Assembly (NCBI GenBank): GCA_038277395.1
Contig: CM076191.1
Coordinates: 24,462,983 to 24,526,982 of the forward strand
DNA: 64,000 nt
From: Dryocosmus kuriphilus
Taxonomy: Eukaryota; Arthropoda; Insecta; Hymenoptera; Cynipidae
Reading direction: 5' to 3'
Part shown: positions 48,019-58,690 of the stretch, piece by piece
Numbering within the stretch: the stretch's first letter is position 1
How the letters are laid out: every line of letters begins with the position of its first letter
Made by a program: the position numbers and the translations under genes
The notes under the pieces: generated by a model
The model's input: only the letters and a program-made list of their open reading frames with translations
What the model was told of the DNA's origin: nothing
Databases searched by the model: none

Positions 48019-49282
48019 ATTCTCATTCCAATGAGAAGGTATTAGTTTTATGCGAAAAATGACTTTCGCGGATTTCTTTAAATCTCCACGTTTTGAGACC
48101 CCCTGAGTGAGAAAAAAACGGGTTTTATGACGGTGTCTGTCTGTCTGTTGTTGTTGTCGTCGTTGTCGTTGTTGTCGGCGCCTGTTAGCGCGATAACTTT
48201 TGAATGAATCATCAGATTGGATTGCGCTTTGGCACATTTCTTTAAGGCGTAAAAAGAAAGGACGAATTCGTTAAGCAGCGGTTTTTGACCGGTGGTTATG
48301 GTTTTATCCATCAAAAACGGTTTTCACAAAATCAAAAAATCATTTTTCCGGCTAAAATATGCGAGATACAAAAAAAATGTGCAAAGTAAAATTGTTCATC
48401 TCAAAAAAATCTACAAATTTTGTTTCGACCATTTTTTGATAAAATGCATAATTTTTGTTTTAATCGAGAAAACGTTATTAAAAATCAAAAAATTTGGTTT
48501 CTTGCCAAAATATTCAAGATACGGAAAAAATGATAATAAAAAACGTTGTTCAACTCAAAAAGATCTACAAATTTTGTATTAACTATTTTTTGATAAAATG
48601 CACGGTTTTTGTTTTAATCGAAAAAACTTTATTAAAAATAAAAAATTTCAAATTTCCCGCCAAAGCTCTGCAAGATATGAAAAAATGATAATAAACAAAG
48701 TTATTTACCTCAAAAAGATCTACAAATTTGCTCTCTGTCATTTTTTGAAGCAGATGCGTAGTTTTTGAGTTATTCGTGAAATATGTTATGAACTATGTTA
48801 TGAAATATAAAGAAAACCACTTTTCAGTAAAACTATGCAATATATGAGAAAATATTAAAAAGCAGAATTGTTCACCTTGGAAAGAGCTACAAAATTTATT
48901 TATAAGACTCATCGTTTTGCTTTTAAGAACTGAAATCCTGCATTGTGAAAATTTGGAAAATCACAAAAAAGCTTTACCAATCTACAATGTGTTTAAAAAA
49001 ATGTAATTATCGAGCGCGAATCGCGAGTGTCATGAAGAGAATGTAGTCCTTAAGGCCGATAGAGCCTTAAGTAAAATAATTTTTTTTAATTTTTAATTTA
49101 AAGGTTTATACGATCCATAAACACCAAGTGCGTAGCGCGAGGTAAATAACCTATCGAGCGCGAAGCGCGAGTGCCGCAAATAAGGTATCGAGCGCGAAGC
49201 GCGAGTGACAACAGACGCGCGCCCTAGGCACGCTCATACTTCGTGCGAAGCGCGCGATGAGAATGTGCCCGCGAAGCGGGCA
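48019..49282 (+). mobile_element. GCGAAGC hairpin family, copy G (longest, plus strand)
   Basis: Starts with a variant of the terminal motif (ATTCTCAT at 48019), then GAGAAGGTATTAG, CCCCCTGAGTGAG, a GTC/GTT microsatellite (48135-48178) and GGATTGCGCTTTGGCACA. Four tandem units begin at about 48351, 48504, 48659 and 48827 (spacing 153-168). Then come GCCGATAGAGCCTTAAG, a GC-rich tail with two exact CGAGCGCGAAGCGCGAG copies (49159, 49189) and related words, GATGAGAATGTG (49257) and the terminal hairpin TGCCCGCGAAGCGGGCA (49266-49282). GCGAAGC occurs at least four times. There is no protein-coding content; short frames across the units are chance. Confidence 0.88.
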
Positions 49283-50267
49283 GATTTTGTTCTGTAGTGC
49301 GCTCAGTTACTTTCCCATTTTTCTTACGTTTCTATTCCTAGAAACCGGAAATATTTCCTAGTTTTAATAATTTTAAATTAATTGCAAATTTAAAAAAAAA
49401 ATACAAATCAGTGAATGCGATAAACACGATCAGAATTAAGTCTCAACATATATTGAATAACTGAATATTCATCATAAAAGGGAAACCACGTCGTTGACTT
49501 TGTTTTGAATACTTTGAATCCTCTCCTCTTCTTCCAAGAATTCGTTGCCTTATTCTATTCGCTTCGTTCTTGTTCAATTATTCATCAAGAACGTTTTTTA
49601 TATTAATCAATAGAATAAATAATCAGTTTCGTGTCCGATATGCGATATTCCACTTATGAATAAGGTACAAATCGTGTGTTTTTATTGCTTTATGAGTTAG
49701 ACTATTTTTTTCTCGTAAGCACGCTCGCGGTGTTTGATTTTAATATACTAGGTCCCATTATTGTATTTTTGGGGCTTCACGCGTTTACTTTTTGATACTG
49801 GAAACCAGTTTATTTAAGGATATTGATTATATTAATAGGAATTTTTTCTTCTCAAGAAATGTTTGTATCTTTCATTTTATCATTGAAATTAATATTTTAA
49901 TATTATAATAACAAAAATAACTCTTTTTTCACAACAACTCTATTGAAAAGTCGATTACTTTTAGTGTCTGTAGAGCGGGGGAAAACAAGAGTGTTTTCAA
50001 TGTTGTGACATAGCGGGATGACAACTTTTAAATTATCATATTTTCTACTTTTTTCTTGAGAATTGTGATCGTCATAAAGTAAATCTGTATTAAAAATGGG
50101 TAAAAATTCCGAAAGTTAAAGAATTTTTAATTGGAGAAGAAATGTTATCTTCTTTCCTTTTAAAATTCATTTCTATTACAGTAACAAGCTTTTTGCGCTC
50201 TCGCTCTACAGGTACAAAAATCGAATTTCCTCTAGGAGTGTTGTGAAAAATAACATGCATTACTCGG

Positions 50268-50299
<32 letters not shown>

Positions 50300-50940
50300 T
50301 AATAATAAACGACATAGTGTAAAAGATTTAATTTAATTAATTTAATTAATTTGATTAATTTAATTTAATTTTCTCCACTTTTCCTATACATGAAAAGTCA
50401 GAAGTGATGGAATCAAGCGATGCTGTAATCAAAAATGAAATGACTTAAATAATTGAAATATATCTTAAACAAAAATATTACTCTTAATATTCACTTACTA
50501 TGTCATTAATCCCAGAAAATACCAAGTTTTCACGATGTATAGGAAAAATAAAATTTTTTAAATAAATAATAATTGTTTAAACCATTTAGAAATTGTTAAA
50601 AAATACTTTAAAACTTATCATTTATTAAATACTAATAATTTATGTCGAAAAAATGGTTAAACTCCACTCTTTAGCATAAATTTTACGAAGGGGATGGTGA
50701 TGAATTTTTTAAAAGTGACTTAAATGAATTTTATTAAAAGTTAATAACAATTAGTTATTTTCCCCATTATTTGCGAAAGCTGAGCTTTTTCCATTTAAAA
50801 TCTCATGCTAGTTTCAAACGCCGGAGGACACGACAAGATTTTCATTAATATTTTAACATAATTTCCTTTCACATTCCGCATACTTACATATAAAATATAA
50901 AACAAATTTGTAAAGCATCATTTTTCCATTCTGTTTCAGA
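49283..50940. other. AT-rich stretch with TAA microsatellite
   Basis: No gene is visible. A (TAA)n run lies at 50268-50309, followed by TTAATTTAATTAATTTAATT-type low complexity to about 50370. The end (50920-50940) is pyrimidine-rich and closes with TTCTGTTTCAG, a good splice acceptor sequence. Confidence 0.4.
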
Positions 50941-51713
50941 AATGTTGTGAAGTGGAATCGATTCCTCAAAATTCAGCAACCACTTCAAGCAGAAATGAGA
51001 TATCGCCCCGAACTTTCGCTTTGCAGTTGAGAATATCCATTCCTCGGTTTGCGATGTTGCCCTCTATTGATCAATATCAAGAAGAGAAGAGAAGCACTCG
51101 CATAAGGACCCGTGAATCTCCCATCCATCCGAAGCAGAACTTCCGTTTTCGAGTTCCACAACTCCTGCGAGATCAACCTCTCAGGTTTCCAGTGATGGCT
51201 TGACGGGATGGATATTCAATTCCAATGAATCATCAGTTACGAGACTGGGAAGTGCAAGTTTAGCAAAGTCCAAGACTTGGATGAAACTGGTCGACTCTGT
51301 CAAAGATCTTCAGAAACTGCTGATTAGTTGTGCATTGAACATTGGCCCTTATCAGGAATCTCGTGTGAGCTTCCTTCCTGGGGTTTAATATGTGCTTTGG
51401 ACGAGTACTGCGAATCGGAAGCGAAGGTTGCGGTTGCAATTATAGGGTGGAAGATAGACCAACGTGGACGATGGGAATGCTCCTTCCGGATGAGACTTAT
51501 GAGGAACGTTCCTCATCATCAAGACGCAGTTCCTGCCCCAGTGGTCTTGTTGAAGTTGATGAGGTCGAGGCTGCTAAAGCTCTAGCTGCCTTCAGAAAAT
51601 GCGATGAATTTTTGAAGAGACATGGTATCAGGCCTGAATTTTTTTGCAGACACCGAGAGAAAATTGCCTTGCAGACGTGGTTGCTTCAGAGGTCTACTTC
51701 CAAACTGAACTCC
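50941..51713 (+). pseudogene. Exon-like block of unknown identity with frame breaks
   Basis: The block is clearly less AT-rich than its surroundings and is bounded by a good acceptor (TTCTGTTTCAG, ending 50940) and donor (CCGGTGAGTG at 51712). Protein-like reading continues across it but changes frame: 50941-51200 (ESIPQNSATTSSRNEISPRT), then 51113-51386 in another frame (ELPFSSSTTPARSTSQVSSD, SKTWMKLVDSVKDLQKLL), then 51367-51713 back in the first frame (RPTWTMGMLLPDETYEE, EAAKALAAFRKCDEFLKRHG). The last part is the most convincing. I do not recognise the protein; there is no RT, transposase or known catalytic motif. It could be a decayed host exon, a retrocopy, or a real exon with sequencing errors. 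Confidence 0.45.
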
Positions 51714-52259
51714 GGTGAGTGATTTTAATAATTTTAATAATTTTTTATTCATATCTATTATCCAAATTCTGATCAAGGTAGAACCTCTTTTTCGGTAAGA
51801 AAATGTTCATTGAAATGAATTAAAATAAGTTCAAATATGGTCAAATTTACAAATTTTTAAATCAAAACCAATGCAATGTTGCGTTTTCTGCCGTTGACGT
51901 CTACTGTGTAATTATTTGTCATTCTTTTGAATTTAATTGACTTCAACATTCGAGATCACCTTATGGCACTAAATAAAACTTGACTTCAACCTTTATCATC
52001 TTAACAGAATTAAAATGCGTTCACTGTTTCGTAAAAATTGTCATGGAATTAAAAAGAATTTGACTCTTGAAATCATTTTAATTAATTTCAATGCACAACT
52101 TCGTACTCGTGGGTTGTTCTCCATACTTTGAATGGTATGAAGTAGGTTGTTATAAAAGAAATACATCGCTTTATTAATGTGTGCCAAAATAAATGTGAGA
52201 AACAGAATATCCGATTTTTTGGATCTTTTAAAGATTGAAAAAGCCTCAAAACTTTCAAG

Positions 52260-52290
<31 letters not shown>

Positions 52291-53704
52291 GAAATATATA
52301 TAGAAAGCTTAGAAAGGTTCTTAGCGGCCATTCATTAATTACGTAAGGGTCCCGAGAGGGAGGGAGGGTTTCAAAAATCTCTACATAACTTTACATCAGG
52401 GGGGAGGGGGATATAAAAACCATTCTTACGTAATGTTTTACTACGTTAATTAAAGCTTCACTAGAGTTCGAGAGAACTCTCGATATCGTCTCGTCTCGAG
52501 ATGAGGATGAGTCGAAGTCCAGAGTCCGAGCAGAACTCTTAATAGAAAATAATTTATTATTAATTTGCTTTATCATTATCATTATACATAAAACTAGAAA
52601 TCAGGATCGCAAATGTGTGTAGAGTGAACTTTTTATCCATCCGCTCAAACAGTCGTACGCCGGATGATTAATAGAATACTATTTACTATTTAATACGTGA
52701 TAAATATAACAATATCATATAGCTCTTTCTTTTGCCCATCTCTCTCTCTCTCTCCCCCCCCCCCCTCTCGCTTGCTCGCATACTATAGATTTACAAATAA
52801 AAGAGCGAAGAAGTACAAAAAGACGAATGTAAGAAAATTGTTATTTAGAATCCCGATATTTAAGGGTTTATTATTGATTTGCACGGAAGTTGTTTGATTC
52901 TGCTTGTATAGTATAAACTATAATTTTTCAAAGTATAATTATTCAGAGAATCGATACAATAATGTTTATAACAAACTGAAAAAATAGGGATTTTCGAGAG
53001 TCTCGATTCGATACGAGAGTTTCCTGCTTTGAGATTGAGACGAGAGTCTAATTTTCAACTTCTCACGAGATCAAGATCGAGAATTGACTAAAATCTCGTA
53101 TCGTCTCGCTCTCGTGAATTTCTAACGTTAATTTGTTCAATTCAAACGATCACAATAGCATATAACTACTCAAACTACCCATTTTACGATTTTGAAAATC
53201 CCTTTTAATAGTTCCCATGCTTTAATAGTTCCTATGCTCCCATTTACTCTTTGACTGATTTCCTTTAAGATTATTTCAAATCTAGTCGTTCATAATGTGT
53301 TTAACATATTATTCCTATAGTTTGTAGTTTTTTGACTAATTTGTTTCCTTAGATTGTTTCAAAACTTACCTTTCATTATATTATAATTATGCGTACTGAA
53401 TACGCATTTTCCTAAGACTAATAATTATTTTTCAAAAAATAAACATCTTTTACTTATGTCAAATAATAATATGTTTTAGTATAATTGAACCTTTTTTAAC
53501 GATATTTAATTATTCAACACTTTTTAGGGGATCTCTAGGTGAACTCTTACGTAAAAAGGTGGAGGGGGGTTCGAGAAATCTTATGTGTCTTTATATGGGG
53601 GGGGGGGGGGGGGGGGGGGGGGGGGTGAAAATGCTCAAAATCGTCCTTAAGTAATTAATGAATGACCGTAATTAATTCATACTTCGTGGAAATTTCTTTT
53701 TAGA
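51714..53704. other. AT-rich stretch with microsatellites and homopolymers
   Basis: Contains (TA)n at 52259-52287, a CT run followed by 12 C at 52739-52765, GAGACGAGAGTC-type words at 52460-52520 and 52995-53110, and 29 G at 53597-53625. Two opposed copies of a TTCATTAATTACGTAAG-type block are listed separately. No gene is seen. Confidence 0.4.
52322..52455. repeat. MITE-like ATTCATTAATTACGTAAG block (pair with 53525-53675)
   Basis: GCCATTCATTAATTACGTAA at 52327, a purine-rich GGGAGGGAGGGTTTCA stretch, and TTACGTAATG near 52427 form one block. At 53525-53675 a similar block reads ACTCTTACGTAA, GGTGGAGGGGGGTTCGAGAA, the G29 run and, at its end, TAATTAATGAATGACC, the complement of the first block's start. 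Both look like members of a short element with G-rich interiors. Confidence 0.5.
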
Positions 53705-54708
53705 ATTTTTTTGCTCCCACCATTTAGTTTTTTTCGAATGCCCGAAAAAATATCTCCTGCAACTTTGAACAAAATCGGTTAATATTTAGGGATGGCTCAA
53801 AGGGGTTAAAGTTTCCCATTAATTTAACATGGGAAAAAGCTATCTTTTTGTAAATCTCAGATTTAGACGCAATAAGATATTACAACTAATTCCGTGCTTC
53901 AGTATTTTGTCTAGAACTCCTCAGAGAAATAAATGTATTTTATAGACGTTATGAATAATAAGTATTTGTTTAAATCCATAGTTTGCCTAAAAAAAAAAGC
54001 AGGAGAAACGTATTATTTCAATTTCACCAAATTTTCGACAGATTTTTAATATTTGTAAGTACTAATTTGTTTTCTAAGAATACTTCTTAATGTTTGAATA
54101 AATTAAAATTGTTTAAAACAATTTCAATTTATTGAAAAATTAAAAAGTATTCTTACAAAATAAATGAGTACTTACAAATATTAAAAATCTGTATTGTATT
54201 GTAATGATTAGTTAAAGAACTCATAACGTCCATGAAATACATTTATTTCGCGAGTTACCTGAAGAAATAAATGTTTAAGCAAATTAAAGTTGTTTAAACA
54301 GTTTAGTTAAAAAAAGTACTGGATATTCTGAAATTACCGATTAATGGTGATTTATGGAAAAAAGCTTTCAAAAAACGTTAATAAACAGCAATATTACGTA
54401 AAATTCAAATTTACCACTTATGGGGTTTTCCTTAGGGGCCCATAAGGGTTGTTTAAAATTTTTCAAACTCAAAATTTATAATTGATTCTTATTCCCTGAG
54501 GAATTCTGGAAAAAATACTGAAGCATGGAATTATTTGTAGTATCTCATCGCCTTTATATCTTAGATTTACAAAAAACTCACTTTTTACCATATTAATTCA
54601 ACGGGAAACTTACTCCTTTGAGCAACCCTTAAATATTAATCGTTTTTGCTCAAATTTGCAGGAGATTTTTTTTGGGCATTCGAAGAAAAACTGGGGGAAT
54701 ATTATTCT
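53705..54708. mobile_element. Foldback element FB3
   Basis: The left outer arm (53705-53925) and right outer arm (54495-54708) are reverse complements; for example TCGAATGCCC and TCTCCTGCAA on the left match GGGCATTCGA and TTGCAGGAGA on the right. The next inner segment (53926-53960, GTATTTTATAGACGTTATGA) pairs with 54222-54262, and the core TTTTTAATATTTGTAAGTAC (54043) pairs with 54172-54191. The right arm carries an extra segment of about 230 bases (54263-54494). No coding sequence. Confidence 0.75.
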
Positions 54709-54877
54709 CCTTTCGCGATATACGTCATAATTATATATCATTTTTGACTTCCGGGAAGAGACCGAGTGGTGGCTCCGGATGCAAGTATGAAATAAAGTGA
54801 TTGTAGCTACGTACGTGAAATTGTTTGCGGGCTATGGGGTGTGATATAAGTCTGCTTTTTGATGGAAAATTTGTGAG

Positions 54878-55430
54878 ATGATGGCGGCAAGGGAGTTTAT
54901 GGTGAAAAATGGCGAACCGTTGAACGCGATCGACACGCCACAGGAAGGAGAAGAAACAGCGCCACCTATCTCGGAGAATGGGCGCGAAGGCGAAATAAGG
55001 AATTTAAACAAGGAGAGGGGAGATGAGCGATCGATCATCTCGTGCAAGCAGAGCAAAGTAAATCAACAGCTGCGGGATGGAGGGACGAAAAGAAAGAAAG
55101 AGTGACCGAGTAAAACCGACCGTAAATGCCAAGAGCGCAAAGATACTAAAGGACTTCCTTGGTCAGAAAAAAGAAGGGGACCTGAGAGACAGCGAAGAAA
55201 TGATTTTTAAAACTTTAGATAAAGTAGAGAGGTCACAGAGTAGGGAACAGGAGCACGAGGAAGACCAAATGAGAGAGAAAATCAACTTGAATGAGAAAAG
55301 GATAGTATTTGAGGAACTACAAGTCGGAAGTCCAGGTGAAGCCCAGGAAGAAATAGAAGAGTTACAGGAAGAAATTAGAGAAATGTCAGGGAATGTGAGG
55401 AAACGGCGAGGAATAACGCGTGTGAAGTGA
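54878..55430 (+). pseudogene. LOA-like LINE ORF1, one frameshift
   Basis: The frame from 54878 (AAREFMVKNGEPLNAIDTP) continues to about 55100 and the next frame takes over at 55077 to 55430, so a single shift joins them. The product is highly charged, rich in Glu/Lys/Arg, with a probable coiled coil in the second half (heptad-like EEIEELQEEIREM). No zinc knuckle was found in these frames. Its place in front of the RT suggests an ORF1 RNA-binding protein, but this rests on position and composition. Confidence 0.5.
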
Positions 55431-55544
55431 AAGATAGTGGTAATTCTAAAAGTGAAGTGTCAGAAAGGAAAAGGGCTGGGTGGGATTGAAAAACCCCCAC
55501 TATGGTCTGGTTGAAAGAATGATCATGAAGAAATATGCTACTCC

Positions 55545-58470
55545 TTGACAGCTGATAGACCTGGTGCTCAGAGGTATAGAAACCCTGAAGCAACTGACTG
55601 CGAAACTCATAGGGAAGATCTCAATAGGCTGTTGGGTACTATACCAGGTAGGATCAGCTCTGTTGATAAAATAGAATTCGCAGTTGATATCTGCGCTTAC
55701 GTAAACCAGATAGAATTCCTGATGGAATTCTAGTCTTGAAGCCTTAAGAAAGGAAACAAGAGCCCTTTTTAATAAGGTGCAGAAGACTAGAAGTTCAGAA
55801 TTATATAGGGCGACCTTAACAATATGCAATAATGAGATACAGAATGCCAAGAAGGACTCGTGGAGGGGGTACTGTCAGGGAATCAAGAATATACCTGACA
55901 TTACTAGACTCCTCATCATGTCAACTGAGGGCACTAATGTTGCCATCAGGCGAAATGGCTGAGACGACTAACGAAATCCTAGAATACCTAACTGAAGGTG
56001 CATTTCCCGGGTTCGGAGTTGGACTATACGACTGAGGGGGGCGGCTTATGAGACATATCCCTCAGGAGGACCAATTTTTCGAACCAAAATGGATGATTGG
56101 AGAGTGGCTAGTCGTATAATCACTCAGTTTAAAGTTAGATGGATGGTACTATTCATTTAAAGTCGTGGGAGATGACGGTATGTTCTCTGCGTTGATACAG
56201 GAAGGAATAAAATCCTTTGTGGGTCCGATTTGTAGCATATTTAGAGCATGCTCAGCAACGGGTTACGCGCCTCTCTGGCATGGAGGAAGGCAAAGGCAAT
56301 TTTCATCCCAAAACCAGGCCGAGATACCTACTATGGCCTTGTTTACACCGTGGGGCTTATAGCAGGCGCACCTAGAATAAGCTAGCTTAAATACAAGAGT
56401 GGCCCAGATTCGCGTCGGTGCAAAAGCGTTTCGGATAGTTGCTCTCATCGCACACGTACGCACATATGTATCCGTTCGGATTTTGCGCCGACATGAATCT
56501 GGGCCACTTTCGTATTTAAGCTAGCTTATTCTAGGCGCGCTTACTGTAAGACCTACGGTGTAAACGGCACCTATGAGGCAAAACCCTTTAAATCTATCAG
56601 CTTAACGTTGTTTATGCTAAAAAAACTTCAGAAAACTTGAAAAATTAGTGGATCTTTAAATGAAAGAGGAAATTCTACCGGAAAGACGTCTAAATAATAA
56701 TCAATTTGCCGCCCAAAAAGGCAGATCTATAAAAGATGCTCTTCATGCATTCACTTATAGCACTCAAAACACACTGCGGAAAGATGAAGTGTCTATTGCA
56801 GCATTCTTAGACATAGAGGGGGCTTTTAGTAATACCCCAATAGAGTATATATACGATTCTTCTCAAACACACGGAGTAGGTGACACTGTAAACAGATGCA
56901 TGCGCTCCATATTGAAAAGTAGGCCGGTACATGCTTCATTGCATACATGACAATGAAATTAAAGTGAAAGTGTCAAGAGGGTGCCCACAGGGAGGGGTCT
57001 TATCATTCACTCAATGGGCGCTTGTCATTGATGACCTGATCCGGGTGTTAAAGGAATCAGGATTTTACACTCATGGATATGTAGATAACTTAGTGATCCT
57101 GGTAACAAGGAAACATGAGGGCAATTTAGTGGAACTTATGCAATCTGCACTCAACATAGTTGAAAAATGGTGCAGAGACCGCTTGCTATTTGTTAACCCG
57201 GATAAAATGGAATTAATGGTTTTTACCAGAAGAAGAAAGCTTCCAGACCTTAGAAAACCCAAAATCTGTGGTAGAGAAGTAGAATTTTCAAAATCAATGA
57301 AATATTTAGGTATCATATTTGATCCTAAGCTAACCTGGAAACTTCATGTTGACGCCGTGTTCAAGAAGGCTAAGATGACCTTCTGGTCCTGTAGAAGCGC
57401 CATAGGTATCAGAAAGCAACTAGAAACCCCACAAAGAGTTTTCTGATTAGCGATCACGAGTGCTATTAGAACTATAACAACAGCAGGCTTGGAGATCATC
57501 CTAGGCATCCCACCTTTGTAACTGTTCGTAGGAAAGACTGCGACGGCAGAGACCTATGGATTCCTGACAAGGGGCAACCTTAGTGTTACTGAGCTGAATA
57601 GCTTACACGATACATATCAGTGACGGCATGTTATACGAGGGTATTATTCTCACCATGCAAACTGATACCACGAAGCAGAAATTCTCCTTCATGAAGCCCT
57701 TCAAGGTCATCTTCTCTAAAAGGAAGGAATGGCATGATGAGCTAAAAAGGAAGGAACTATTCAAGCCTCATCTGGTATACAGATGGCTCAAAAGACTCCC
57801 ACGGAACCGAGTCTGGAATACGTGGGAAGATGCCTAGGGCTGAAATTTCAATATCACTGGGCGTATTCCCTACAGTATTTCAAGCCGAAATTATAGCTAT
57901 TAAGGCTTATCCAGAGGAAGCTTGTAAGCGAGCATATAAAGGTCATCATATTTGCATATGTTTTGATAGTCAAGCTGCACTTAAGGCTCTCATTTCTGCA
58001 AAATTTACCTCCAGTTTAGTCTGGAGCTCCCTTCAAGATCTTCTTCAAGTTTCATGGAAGAACTGGGTCAAATTGATCTGGATACCTAGCCATGAGGTTA
58101 TTGAAGGAAATGAGGAAGCGGATGCCCTGGCTAACTTCATAGTCCCTGTTTGGTCCGGAACCTTATTGCAGTATATCGTATGCTTCAGTGAAAAGAACCA
58201 TTGAAAAATGGCTTTTGGAGGAGCATGCGAGATATTGGATGGAAACCAAAAAGAAGCGCACGAAAAAAAATTTATTATTAATACATGTAACACGAGGACT
58301 AAAGAACTACTGGATATGGAAAGGGAGCGAATCAAGGTAGTAGTAGAAGTAATATTACAAGCCATTTCTGTTTAAGAAAATAATTAACCAACATGAGGAT
58401 TGGAAACGACCCACGTTGTCGAAAGTGTCATTTCCGTGAGGAGGCAGCCCATCACATTCTTTGTGTAATA
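55545..58470 (+). pseudogene. LOA-like LINE ORF2: RT and RNase H, broken
   Basis: The linker is recognisable through HREDLNRLLGTIPGRISSVD (55605) and NEIQNAKKDSWRGYCQGIKN (near 55835). RT begins around IPKPGRDTYYG (near 56305), resumes after the MITE, shows NNQFAAQKGRSIKDALHAF (56700), AAFLDIEGAFSN (motif A Asp), SRGCPQGGVLS (motif B) and GYVDNLVIL where GYADDLVIL is expected. The second catalytic Asp is Asn, so even this part would be inactive. LFVNPDKMELMVFTRRRK and MKYLGIIFDPKLTWK follow. RNase H is at 57830-58150: QAEIIAIKAY, CFDSQAALKAL and IWIPSHEVIEGNEEADALAN keep the acidic and His residues. The C-terminal box RCRKCHFREEAAHHILC is near 58411. Frameshifts and stops occur at 56950, 57446-57630 and 57830. 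Confidence 0.87.
56341..56565. mobile_element. Palindromic MITE, 225 bp, inside the LOA-like LINE
   Basis: Ends GTTTACACCGT and ACGGTGTAAAC; arms of about 96 bp (56341-56436, 56469-56565) contain TAGAATAAGCTAGCTTAAAT and GTGGCCCAGATT or their complements; the loop is about 32 bases. It splits the LINE coding sequence between DTYYGL and the next conserved stretch. No coding sequence of its own. A clean target duplication is not obvious (GGCCTT on the left, GGCACC on the right). Confidence 0.9.
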
Positions 58471-58690
58471 CACTGGCATGTTTCAGGTTTAAATATGTGG
58501 GGCATTATTTTCTCGAACCAGAGGATTTTGAAGACATCTTCTGTGGATTGGTTTACGCCTTTACGGTAAAGACTGATCTCATGGACGATGGTTAAAGATA
58601 TGGGCATAGTACAATAGGTTTTATTGCAGTGCTACGGGCAGTAGATGCCCTACCCAACCATATAATAATAATAACAATAAGATGTGATAT

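Larger units (their letters stand above)
54740..58690 (+). mobile_element. LOA-like LINE, broken, with internal deletion
   Basis: Order: 5' UTR, ORF1 (54878-55430), the end of the endonuclease and linker, reverse transcriptase, RNase H, a C-terminal Cys/His region, and a 3' end in an AATAATAATAAC-type repeat (58663-58680). Most of the endonuclease is missing. A palindromic MITE interrupts the region ahead of the RT. RT and RNase H wording is that of the LOA clade (as in mosquito Lian). Confidence 0.82.

Noticed and set aside
48292..48688. Plus-strand frames of 64-96 codons in copy G
   Set aside because: They follow the tandem units and are broken in every other family copy, so they are chance frames.
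49015..49285. CRISPR-like array of short repeats
   Set aside because: The repeats are palindromic words at irregular spacing without spacers of uniform size, in a eukaryotic transposon-rich context.
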